From contig JBDHZK010000029.1 in NCBI GenBank assembly GCA_039811865.1, positions 1 to 23,302 of the forward strand: DNA of 23,302 bases. Direction: 5' to 3'. Every line of letters starts with the position of its first letter. Within the stretch, counting starts at the first letter, position 1. This stretch comes from JBDHZK01 sp039811865. GTDB taxonomy: Bacteria > Actinomycetota > Actinomycetes > Propionibacteriales > Propionibacteriaceae. This document shows positions 14,039 to 20,864 of the stretch, one piece after another. The position numbers and the translations under genes were made by a program. Under the pieces are notes generated by a model that was given only the letters and a program-made list of their open reading frames with translations, ran no database searches and was not told where the DNA came from.

Positions 14039-14044
14039 ATCGTA
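14039..14044 (-). promoter_or_regulatory. -10 element of dapB, near-leaderless start
   Basis: TACGAT on the minus strand lies 7 bases before the dapB ATG. It follows directly after the pnp terminator hairpin. No clear -35 is seen. Confidence 0.4.
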
Positions 14045-14077
14045 GCCAGGGCCACCCCCACCGGCGCGACAGACGAA

Positions 14078-14108
14078 CGCGGGCGTCCGAACGAATCGGA
14101 CGCCCGCG
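14078..14108 (-). terminator. Terminator hairpin after pnp
   Basis: CGCGGGCGTCCGA (14078-14090) and TCGGACGCCCGCG (14096-14108) form a perfect 13-bp stem with the 5-base loop ACGAA. It begins 24 bases past the pnp stop on the minus strand. There is no long U-tract, but the strength and position support termination. Confidence 0.7.
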
Positions 14109-14132
14109 CCTGGTCGCGCTGGAGAATCGGCC

Positions 14133-16325
14133 TCAGGCGGGCTGCTCCTCGATCACGGGGATCAGCGACAGCTTGCCCTTGTCGTCGATGTCGGAGATCT
14201 CGACGGTCAGCTTCTGACCGACGGACACGACGTCCTCGACGTTCTCGACCCGGCCGCCACCGGCCAGGGCCCGCAGCTTGGAGATGTGCAGCAGTCCGTC
14301 CTTACCGGGCAGCAACGAGACGAACGCGCCGAACGGCATGATCTTGACGATCGTGCCGAGGTAGCGCTCGCCCTTCTCGGGCATCGTCGGGTTCGCGATG
14401 GCGTTGATCATCGAGCGCGCGGCCTCGGCGGCCTCGCCGTTGTCGGCGCCGATGTAGATCGTGCCGTCGTCCTCGATGCTGATGTTGGCGCCGGTGTCGT
14501 CCTGGATCTGGTTGATCACCTTGCCCTTGGGGCCGATGACCTCGCCGATCTTGTCGACGGGGATCTTCACGGTGATGATCCGCGGGGCATACGGGCTCAT
14601 GTCGTCGGGACGATCGATCGCCTCGTTCATGACCTCCAGCAGCGTGTACCGGGCCTCGCGGGCCTGTAGCAGCGCGGCGCCCAGGACGTCGGCGGGAATG
14701 CCGTCCAGCTTGGTGTCCAGCTGCAAGGCGGTGACGAAGTCCTTGGTGCCGGCCACCTTGAAGTCCATGTCGCCGAGAGCGTCCTCGGCTCCCAAGATGT
14801 CGGTGAGGGCGACGTAGGCGGTCTTGCCGTCCACCTCGTCGCTCATCAGACCCATCGCGATGCCGGCGACCGGCGACTTCAGCGGGACGCCCGCGTTCAG
14901 CAGGGACAGCGTGGACGCACACACCGACCCCATCGAGGTGGAGCCGTTGCTGCCCAGCGCCTCGGAGACCTGGCGGATCGCGTAGGGGAACTCCTCGCGG
15001 GTCGGCAGGACGGGGATCAGGGCCCGCTCGGCCAGGGCGCCGTGACCGATCTCGCGGCGCTTGGGCGAACCGACGCGGCCGGTCTCACCGGTGGAGTACG
15101 GCGGGAAGTTGTAGTTGTGCATGTAGCGCTTGGTCTTCTCCGGCGCCAGCGTGTCGAGCTTCTGCTCCATGTCGAGCATGTTCAGTGTGCTCACGCCCAT
15201 GATCTGGGTCTCGCCACGCATGAACAGCGCCGATCCGTGGACGCGCGGGATCACCCCGACCTCGGCCGACAGCGTCCGGATATCGCGCAGGCCGCGACCG
15301 TCGATGCGCACGTGCTCGGTGAGCGTCTTGCGGCGCACGACCTTCTTAGTCAGCGCCCGGAACGCGCCGACGATCTCCTTCTCACGACCCTCGAACTGAC
15401 CACCCAACTCGGCGAGCAGGTCGTCCTTGAGACCTTCGGTGGACGTCTCCCGCTCGACCTTGCCCGCGATGCTCATCACGCCGGCGAGCCGGTCGGTGCC
15501 GGCGGCGGCGACAGCTTCGTAGACGTCGGGCTGGTAGTCGAGGAACAACGGCAGCTCGCGGGTCGCCTTCGGGAACTGGGCGGCGAGTTCGACCTGAGCG
15601 TCGCAAAGCGCCTTGATAAAGGGCTTGGCGGCCTCCAGACCGGCAGCCACGACCTCTTCGGTCGGGGCGGTGCGCCCGGCCTGAACAAGGCTCCAAGTGG
15701 CCTCGGTCGACTCAGCCTCGACCATCATGATGGCAACGTCGCCGTCGGGAAGGACACGGCCGGCCACGACCATGTCGAAGGCGGCGTCCTCAAGCTGTTC
15801 GACGGTCGGGAAGCCGACCCACTGGCTGCCGATGAGGGCAACGCGGACGCCGCCGACGGGGCCGGAGAACGGCAGGCCGGCCAGTTGCGTCGACATGGAC
15901 GCCGCATTGATCGCGACGACGTCGTAAAGCGAGTTCGGGTTGAGCGAGAGCACCGTGACGACGACCTGGACCTCGTTGCGCAGGCCCTTCACGAAGGACG
16001 GGCGCAGCGGACGGTCGATCAGGCGGGCGGTCAGGATGGCGGCCTCGCCGGGACGTCCCTCACGGCGGAAGAACGAGCCGGGGATGCGACCTGCGGCGTA
16101 CATGCGCTCTTCGACGTCGACGGTGAGCGGGAAGAAGTCGACGGCGTCGCGCGGGTTGTTGGCGACAGCGGTCGCGGACAGCAGCATCGTGTCGCCGTCC
16201 AGGTAGACGGCGGCGGAGCCGGCGGCCTGGCGGGCCAGCAGGCCCGATTCGAACCGGACGACGTGCTTGCCATGGGTGCCGTTGTCAATCACGGCTTCGG
16301 TGAAGCGAACTTCGGGTCCCTCCAT
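14133..16325 (-). CDS. pnp: Polyribonucleotide nucleotidyltransferase (PNPase)
   Basis: PNPase degrades RNA 3'-5' by phosphorolysis and can also add 3' tails. The 730-residue protein has two RNase PH domains: the first with SATAVANNPRDAVDFFPLTVD and RPLRPSFVKGL, the second with RIDGRGLRDIRTLSAEVGV and the phosphate or metal segment GSNGSTSMGSVCASTLSL, followed by DEVDGKTAYVALTDILGAEDALGDMDFKVAGT. A KH domain has the GPKG loop at 598-601, and an S1 domain covers about 652-722 (GTIVKIMPFGAFVSLLPGKDGLLHIS). The ATG has a Shine-Dalgarno (AGAGGAA). It follows rpsO across a 192-bp gap with a strong hairpin, the classical rpsO-pnp arrangement, and ends with its own terminator. Confidence 0.98.
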   Translation of the reverse strand: MEGPEVRFTEAVIDNGTHGKHVVRFESGLLARQAAGSAAVYLDGDTMLLSATAVANNPRDAVDFFPLTVDVEERMYAAGRIPGSFFRREGRPGEAAILTARLIDRPLRPSFVKGLRNEVQVVVTVLSLNPNSLYDVVAINAASMSTQLAGLPFSGPVGGVRVALIGSQWVGFPTVEQLEDAAFDMVVAGRVLPDGDVAIMMVEAESTEATWSLVQAGRTAPTEEVVAAGLEAAKPFIKALCDAQVELAAQFPKATRELPLFLDYQPDVYEAVAAAGTDRLAGVMSIAGKVERETSTEGLKDDLLAELGGQFEGREKEIVGAFRALTKKVVRRKTLTEHVRIDGRGLRDIRTLSAEVGVIPRVHGSALFMRGETQIMGVSTLNMLDMEQKLDTLAPEKTKRYMHNYNFPPYSTGETGRVGSPKRREIGHGALAERALIPVLPTREEFPYAIRQVSEALGSNGSTSMGSVCASTLSLLNAGVPLKSPVAGIAMGLMSDEVDGKTAYVALTDILGAEDALGDMDFKVAGTKDFVTALQLDTKLDGIPADVLGAALLQAREARYTLLEVMNEAIDRPDDMSPYAPRIITVKIPVDKIGEVIGPKGKVINQIQDDTGANISIEDDGTIYIGADNGEAAEAARSMINAIANPTMPEKGERYLGTIVKIMPFGAFVSLLPGKDGLLHISKLRALAGGGRVENVEDVVSVGQKLTVEISDIDDKGKLSLIPVIEEQPA

Positions 16326-16446
16326 GGGATTCCTCTCAGGGCTGTGCGCGCCTGCGAGCGATCATGGCCGGGTCTTCGATCGAGGCTCGCGGGGCTTGGA
16401 CCCGAAAGCCACTACCGAGGACCGACCTGCCTATCGCAAGCGCGGC

Positions 16447-16493
16447 GTGGTTCCAGCGGCGTAACGCCGAATGGGGAGCGGCCGCTGGACCAC
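16447..16493 (-). ncRNA. rpsO-pnp intercistronic stem-loop (putative RNase III site or attenuator)
   Basis: GTGGTTCCAGCGGC (16447-16460) pairs with GCCGCTGGACCAC (16481-16493), 13 pairs with one bulged base and a 20-base loop. It begins 24 bases after the rpsO stop and about 120 bases before pnp. In Streptomyces and in E. coli, RNase III cleaves an rpsO-pnp intercistronic hairpin to control pnp, so the same role is likely here. A partial terminator role is also possible. The rest of the 192-bp gap shows no clear separate pnp promoter to me. Confidence 0.6.
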
Positions 16494-16517
16494 TCCCCCG
16501 ACGGGTTCAGGCTTGCG

Positions 16518-16781
16518 TCACCGACGCAGGCCGAGGCGCTCGATCAGTCGGCGGTAGTGCTCGACGTCGTTACGCATGACGTAGTTGAGCAGGCGGCGGC
16601 GCTGGCCGACCAGCAGCATCAGGCCACGGCGGCTGTGATGGTCGCCCTTGTGCTCCTTCAGATGCTCGGTCAGGTGCGCGATCCGCTTGGTCAGCAAAGC
16701 GATCTGAACATCGGGAGAGCCGGTGTCGCCGGGGGCGGTGGCGTACTCGTCGATGACCTTTTTCTTTTCGGCAGCATCCAT
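16518..16781 (-). CDS. rpsO: Small ribosomal subunit protein uS15
   Basis: The 87-residue protein contains the S15 signatures TGSPDVQIALLTKRIAHLTEHLKEH and KGDHHSRRGLMLLVGQRRRLLNYV. It is a primary 16S rRNA-binding protein of the platform. The ATG is preceded by AAGGAG at 9 bases. The leader of about 90 bases would be long enough for S15 feedback control, as known in other bacteria, but I could not identify the structure. In most actinobacteria rpsO directly follows ribF; here two plus-strand genes lie between. Confidence 0.97.
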   Translation of the reverse strand: MDAAEKKKVIDEYATAPGDTGSPDVQIALLTKRIAHLTEHLKEHKGDHHSRRGLMLLVGQRRRLLNYVMRNDVEHYRRLIERLGLRR

Positions 16782-16878
16782 GCGGACGGCTCTCCTTCTG
16801 GTTCGTTGCGCGCCGCTCCCGGCACTGATTGCGGTGGGAGCACTTGGGCTTGCGCGGCCGATCTAACGGCGGTCAACC

Positions 16879-16908
16879 ACCCTATCCGGATATCGGTACC
16901 GGCACCAA
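16879..16908 (-). promoter_or_regulatory. rpsO promoter
   Basis: TTGGTG (16903-16908), an 18-bp spacer and TAGGGT (16879-16884) on the minus strand form a good vegetative promoter. Transcription would begin near 16872. It lies in the divergent region shared with the M23 peptidase gene, for which I could not define a promoter. Confidence 0.5.
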
Positions 16909-16975
16909 AACGGCCCTTGGTCGCCGAGTGCGGCTGAGGCGAATGCGAGGATGGAAGCGAGCCGAGGAGGCGCAA

Positions 16976-17611
16976 GTGGCCGACCCAGTCGTCCTGGACC
17001 TACCGTTTCGTGGCCGCTGGCGGGCCCGCAACAGTCCCGCCCGGCGAGTTCCCAGCCACGGTTCGCACCTGTTCGGCACCACCTACGCGATCGACTTCGT
17101 GGCGGTGGACGCAACCGGCCGCTCGGCGCCCCGGAACTGGCGAAGCGCCTTGTGGCGGGAGGATCCGCGGGGCTTCGTTGGCTTCGGGGCTCCGGTCTTG
17201 GCTCCGGTGGGTGGTCGAGTCGTGGCCGTCCACGACGGCGAGGACGACCACGTGGCCCGCCGCTCCCAGTTGACGCTCGTGGGATACCTGCTGACCCAGG
17301 GTCGGCGCGCTCGCCTCGGCGCGCCCGGGGTGGCCGGCAATCACGTGGCGATCGCTCTCGGCGAAACGGGGCCGAACGTCTTGGTGGCGCACCTTCGGCG
17401 AGGCTCGGTGCGCGTGGGATTGGGCGATCTGGTTGAGGTCGGGGAGCAGATCGGCGAGTGCGGCAACTCGGGGAACAGCACTCAGCCACACGTGCACGTC
17501 CAGGTGACCGACAGCATCGACCCGACCTCATGTCGCGGCCTGCCGATGACCTTCAGGCGCCCCGACGGCAATACCTGGATGCCGGACGAGTCCGAGGTGT
17601 TCGAGTGCTGA
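16976..17611 (+). CDS. M23-family peptidase-like protein without signal peptide
   Basis: The 211-residue protein starts at a GTG (16976) with a near-perfect Shine-Dalgarno GAGGAGG 5 bases upstream. An ATG at 16943 is in frame but has no such site. Motifs of the LytM/M23 zinc metallopeptidase fold are visible: SHGSHLFGTTYAIDFVAVD, with His31 and Asp40 as likely metal ligands; GAPVLAPVGGRVVAVHDG; GNHVAIAL; LVAHL (His139); and the HxH pair in PHVHVQVTD (172-174). The classical enzymes cut peptidoglycan cross-bridges outside the cell. This one has no signal peptide or membrane helix, so it may act inside the cell or on another substrate. It sits between rpsO and ribF on the opposite strand, ahead of a GNAT gene. 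Confidence 0.85.
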   Translation: MADPVVLDLPFRGRWRARNSPARRVPSHGSHLFGTTYAIDFVAVDATGRSAPRNWRSALWREDPRGFVGFGAPVLAPVGGRVVAVHDGEDDHVARRSQLTLVGYLLTQGRRARLGAPGVAGNHVAIALGETGPNVLVAHLRRGSVRVGLGDLVEVGEQIGECGNSGNSTQPHVHVQVTDSIDPTSCRGLPMTFRRPDGNTWMPDESEVFEC

Positions 17612-17909
17612 GGCGGACGAGGGCGCGGCACCGGACTTACCCCAGCCGCCCTGACGTGGCGCAACTGCGATCCCAGGGGAAACCAGACGTCTCGGATAGC
17701 GGACGGGGGTCTCGCACCGGTAACGGTTTTGACATCTAGATTTCGTGTCTTCGTAACGACGCCGGACGGGCTGGAAGTCATTCTGGAGCCAGGCACTCGG
17801 GGCTGTTGCCCCTTTGTGACCGGCCGGTAGGATCGCCCCAAATTGGGCCTCGCGCGGTGGGGTCCGAGGTGACCCGAGCCCCGGCAACAGCGGCGATTGG
17901 GAGGGAACG
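17612..17909 (+). other. 298-bp non-coding region with a structured leader
   Basis: No credible gene is seen. There is a GGGGC/GCCCC hairpin (17799-17812) followed by TTT. GTAACG occurs twice, in 17710-17760, flanking a relatively AT-rich stretch that contains TTGACA. Downstream of the putative promoter there are small stems (CCCA/TGGG near 17837-17847, and GGGTC/GACCC further on). I recognise no tRNA and no known riboswitch. Confidence 0.4.
17806..17833 (+). promoter_or_regulatory. Possible promoter of the second GNAT gene
   Basis: TTGCCC (17806-17811), a 16-bp spacer and TAGGAT (17828-17833). The predicted leader of about 70 bases runs to the ATG at 17910 and contains GGGAGG as Shine-Dalgarno. 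The -35 overlaps the small hairpin at 17799-17812. Confidence 0.4.
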
Positions 17910-18410
17910 ATGTCAGCGATGATCAAAGTCCGGCTGTGCGAGACCGACGACCTTCCCCTTCTCCGCCCAAATGAGCCGCATCCGAGCGCGCGGCTGGCGG
18001 ACAAGCACCTCGCCTTGCAGGAGGGCGGTGACTACTACTTCGCCGTCGCCTATTCCGGCGGTCGTCCGCTCGGGACCTGCGTCCTGGACGTGCGCGACCC
18101 GCTCAGCCCCGAGCTGAAGAACCTTTGGGTCTATCCCGAGGCCCGCCGGATGGGTGCCGGTCGCGCCCTGACGCGCTACCTGGAGGAGTTGGCGGCCGAC
18201 CTCGGCTACGAAGAGGTCTTCTTCGGAGTCGATCCGGACAATGCCGAGGCGATCCCGATGTACGTCAGCCTCGACTACTCCCCCACCGGCAACCATCGCA
18301 CCGCCAACTACACCTGGGTCGACAAGGCTGGCAATGCTCACGAGCGTTCCCAACTGGACGCCGTCTACCGCAAGTCGCTACTGGCCCTGCTTATGCTCAA
18401 GTGCTCCTGA
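17910..18410 (+). CDS. GNAT-family N-acetyltransferase
   Basis: The 166-residue protein has the GNAT core: IKVRLCETDDLPLL at the start, YYFAVAYSGGRPLGTCVLD, then LKNLWVYPEARRMGAGRALTRYLEELA with the acetyl-CoA loop RRMGAG, and a C-terminal PDNAEAIPMYVSLDYSPTG, which matches the 'N--A---Y--LGF' motif. The acceptor is unknown. The ATG has a clear GGGAGG Shine-Dalgarno 5 bases upstream and the gene probably has its own promoter. It converges on ribF, with both stop codons inside one small inverted repeat. It is unlike the GNAT at 10.7-11.2 kb beyond the shared fold. Confidence 0.88.
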   Translation: MSAMIKVRLCETDDLPLLRPNEPHPSARLADKHLALQEGGDYYFAVAYSGGRPLGTCVLDVRDPLSPELKNLWVYPEARRMGAGRALTRYLEELAADLGYEEVFFGVDPDNAEAIPMYVSLDYSPTGNHRTANYTWVDKAGNAHERSQLDAVYRKSLLALLMLKCS

Positions 18411-18426
18411 CGCACCGCCGCGTCAG
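18407..18426. terminator. Bidirectional terminator between GNAT and ribF
   Basis: CTGACGC (18407-18413) and GCGTCAG (18420-18426) form a perfect 7-bp stem with a 6-base loop. The GNAT stop (18408-18410) and the ribF stop (18423-18425) lie in opposite arms, the same design as the hairpin at 6350-6378. Confidence 0.5.
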
Positions 18427-19343
18427 CCGAGGACCTGCCTGACCTTCGCCACATCGTCGCGCATCTGCTCGATCAGGCCGCCCACGCCGGAGAACTTGAT
18501 CTGGCCGCGGATCCGCTCCACGAAGTCCACGGCGATTCGCGCGCCGTACAACTCGAGGTCGTCGCGGTCCAGCACATACGACTCCACGCGGCGGCTGTCC
18601 CCGTCGAAGGTCGGGTTGGAGCCGACGCTGATCGCGGCCGGCCACCGCGGAAAGGGCTCCCCGGTCGGCAGCGGGTAGTCGAACTCGTCCCGCCCGTCCA
18701 GGCGGGTCACCCAGCCGGCGTAAATCCCGTCCGCGGGGCAAGCCTGCAATTCGGGAACGGGCAGATTAGCGGTAGGGAATCCCAGGTCGCGTCCCCGCTC
18801 GTCCCCGTGGACGACCTCTCCGCAGAAGCGAAACGGGCGCCCCAGATGCTCGGCCGCGTGCCGCACATCCCCCTCGACCAACGCCGCGCGAATCCGGCTG
18901 GAACTCGTCTCCTCGTCCCCGAACCGAACCAGGCTCAGCGCCCGCACATCGAAGCGCCCACCGGCCAGATCGCGCAGGCTGTCGACCGTGCCGGCCGCGC
19001 GGTGACCGAACCGGAAGTTCTCGCCGACCACGACCAACCTGGGATGCAGCGGCACCAGCGTGCGCTCGACGAAATCGCTCGGCGACCAGGACGCGAACTC
19101 GCGGGTGAACTCGATCACCAGCACTTCGTCGGCACCCGCCTCGCGAAGAAGCGCGACGCGCTCGTCGAGGCTGGTCAACAGCATGGGCCCCTTGGCCGGG
19201 TTCAACACCGCCACCGGATGGGGCCAGAAGGTGAGGACGATCAACGGCGCGCCGGGTGCCATGGCCTTCGCCGCTCGCAAGCATTGCCGGTGCCCCGGAT
19301 GCACGCCATCGAAGTTACCGATGACGATCACCGCTGACTCCAC
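18423..19343 (-). CDS. ribF: Bifunctional riboflavin kinase / FAD synthetase
   Basis: RibF phosphorylates riboflavin to FMN and adenylylates it to FAD. The N-terminal adenylyltransferase domain has IGNFDGVHPGH (residues 8-18, with the HxGH motif), TFWPHPVAVL, VVVGENFRFGHRAAG and SSSRIR (147-152). The C-terminal riboflavin kinase domain has GRDLGFPTANLPV (GFPTAN at 188-193) and AAISVGSNPTFDGDSRRVESYVLD. I chose the GTG at 19341-19343 because GGGAG lies 7 bases upstream, giving 306 residues. A TTG at 19395-19397 would add 18 residues and restore the more usual spacing before the first motif, so the start is uncertain. It follows truB in the infB-rbfA-truB-ribF series. Confidence 0.93.
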   Translation of the reverse strand: MESAVIVIGNFDGVHPGHRQCLRAAKAMAPGAPLIVLTFWPHPVAVLNPAKGPMLLTSLDERVALLREAGADEVLVIEFTREFASWSPSDFVERTLVPLHPRLVVVGENFRFGHRAAGTVDSLRDLAGGRFDVRALSLVRFGDEETSSSRIRAALVEGDVRHAAEHLGRPFRFCGEVVHGDERGRDLGFPTANLPVPELQACPADGIYAGWVTRLDGRDEFDYPLPTGEPFPRWPAAISVGSNPTFDGDSRRVESYVLDRDDLELYGARIAVDFVERIRGQIKFSGVGGLIEQMRDDVAKVRQVLG

Positions 19344-19424
19344 CTGCACGCTCCCATCACCGGCCCACGTCCGGGCCGCGGCTACAGACCTTAGCAACCA
19401 AGCCCGAGCCCCGGCCGACGCTGC

Positions 19425-20351
19425 TCAGCACAAGACCGCGACCGGACGCGAGCGTCCCGACCCGGCCGGTCGATAGAGGGCCAAGAACTCCCCGCCGGGC
19501 CCGACCAGCGCCGTGGGATCGTCGGGGACGTCCAGTGCCAGGGGACGGCCATAACGGACGTCCGCAGCGCTCGCCTCGTCCACTTCAACGAAGCTGAACG
19601 CGCGTCGGGCCACCTCACGCAGCCCGAGCAGGTCGACCTCCCCGGCCGGCTCGCCGCTCAGCTCCCGATCACCCAAGGTGACGTCGGCGAGCGTGAACAC
19701 CCCGACCCGCGTTCGTCGCAGAGCGGTGAGGTGGCCGCCGGTTCCTAGTCGATTGCCGAGGTCCCGGGCGATCGCGCGGACGTAGGTCCCGCTGGAACAC
19801 TCGACATCGATGTCGACGTCAACGACCCGGACACCCTCGGATCCGCTCGGGCGACGGACGTCCAGGACGTCCAGGCGGGAGATCTCCACCTCGCGCGCCG
19901 CCAAGACGACTTCCTCGCCGCGACGCACTCGGGCATAGGCGCGCTGCCCGGCCACCTTGATCGCCGAAACGCTGGACGGAACCTGCTGGCTGCGACCGAC
20001 GAAAGCAGCCGCGGCGGCGGCCACGGCCCCATCGGGGACGCCACCGGCACCGGCCGCTGCGGTGATCTCCCCTTCGGCATCGTCGGTGCTGGTCGCCTGT
20101 CCGAGACGGACGGTCGCGAGGTAGCGCTTGTCATGCAGCGCGAGGTGCCCCAGCAGCCGCGTCGCCCGGTTCACCCCCAGGATCAAAAGACCGGTCGCCA
20201 TCGGGTCGAGCGTGCCGGCGTGTCCGACCTTGCGGGTCCCCAGCAGCCGCCGGGCGCGTCCCACCACCTGGTGGGACGTCCAGCCGCCCGGCTTGTCGAC
20301 GACCAGCAGCCCGCTGCCTCGATAAAGCCCCTGGGCCGCAGCCTCAGGCAT
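19425..20351 (-). CDS. truB: tRNA pseudouridine(55) synthase
   Basis: TruB makes pseudouridine 55 in the T-loop of tRNAs. From the ATG at 20349-20351 it has 308 residues. It contains GLLVVDKPGGWTSHQVV, the catalytic segment GHAGTLDPMATGLL with Asp49, KRYLATVRLGQATSTDDAEG, the motif VPSSVSAIKVAGQRAY, and SSGTYVRAIARDLG. A C-terminal domain of the actinobacterial type follows. The start overlaps the rbfA stop by 8 bases, which means translational coupling; an ATG 12 bases further upstream is possible. It lies between rbfA and ribF as in most bacteria. Confidence 0.95.
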   Translation of the reverse strand: MPEAAAQGLYRGSGLLVVDKPGGWTSHQVVGRARRLLGTRKVGHAGTLDPMATGLLILGVNRATRLLGHLALHDKRYLATVRLGQATSTDDAEGEITAAAGAGGVPDGAVAAAAAAFVGRSQQVPSSVSAIKVAGQRAYARVRRGEEVVLAAREVEISRLDVLDVRRPSGSEGVRVVDVDIDVECSSGTYVRAIARDLGNRLGTGGHLTALRRTRVGVFTLADVTLGDRELSGEPAGEVDLLGLREVARRAFSFVEVDEASAADVRYGRPLALDVPDDPTALVGPGGEFLALYRPAGSGRSRPVAVLC

Positions 20352-20781
20352 CTTCCTCGGCATCGTCGTGCGGCTTCTTGTAGGGGTCGGCCTCGCCTGC
20401 ATAGGACGCCGCCGCCGCCTGCTCGGCGATGTGCGCGTCGCCGGCTCGCGCCTGCGCCAAGACGTCCTCGAGGTGCCTAGCGGAATCGGGCACGGCGTCC
20501 AGGATGAAGGTCAGCGTGGGGGTGAACTTCAACCCGAGTTGCTTGCCGATCTGTGAACGGATCAGTCCGGTCGCGGACGCCAGCGCGGCCGCCGACTCCG
20601 CCCTGGCCGACTCGTCGCCGAACACCGTGTAGAAAACGCTCGCCTCCCGGGCATCGCCGGTGAGCCGGACGTCGGTGACCGTGACGAAGCCGAGTCGCGG
20701 GTCCTTGATCCGGCGCTGCAACATCTCCGCACAGATGAACTTGATCTGTTCGGCCAACTTGGGCACTCGCGGGTTGGACAT
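20344..20781 (-). CDS. rbfA: Ribosome-binding factor A
   Basis: RbfA is a KH-like factor that binds the immature 30S subunit and aids 16S rRNA 5'-end maturation and cold adaptation. The 145-residue protein begins SNPRVPKLAEQIKFICAEML and has LGFVTVTDVRLTGDAREASVFYTVFG and LGLKFTPTLTFILDAVPDSARHLEDVL, the family core. A variable acidic tail follows. The ATG has a near-perfect Shine-Dalgarno AAGGAGG 5 bases upstream. An 81-bp gap with a very strong hairpin separates it from infB; it overlaps truB by 8 bases. Confidence 0.96.
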   Translation of the reverse strand: MSNPRVPKLAEQIKFICAEMLQRRIKDPRLGFVTVTDVRLTGDAREASVFYTVFGDESARAESAAALASATGLIRSQIGKQLGLKFTPTLTFILDAVPDSARHLEDVLAQARAGDAHIAEQAAAASYAGEADPYKKPHDDAEEDA

Positions 20782-20806
20782 GTGAACCTCCTTGGTCAGG
20801 TAGATC

Positions 20807-20864
20807 GAACCGAGGCGCCCGCCGCGCGACCCAAGCGGGCCGCGACGGCGGGCGCGATCGGTTC
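20807..20864 (-). ncRNA. Long intercistronic hairpin between infB and rbfA
   Basis: GAACCGA-GG-CGCCCGCCG (20807-20824) pairs with CGGCGGGCG-CGA-TCGGTTC (20846-20864): 7 pairs, a small internal loop and 9 pairs, with a further CGCG/CGCG stem inside. It starts in the infB stop codon and ends 25 bases before the rbfA start. It could be a partial terminator or an RNase III processing site that lowers rbfA-truB-ribF relative to infB. Confidence 0.55.

Noticed and set aside
15042..16937. 631-residue plus-strand open frame
   Set aside because: It is antisense to pnp and rpsO, has no domain motif, and has no ribosome site.
17860..17909. SAM- or ZTP-type riboswitch in the leader of the second GNAT
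   Set aside because: A CCCCGGCAAC string is reminiscent of SAM riboswitch junctions, but the required paired arms were not found and the downstream gene does not fit.
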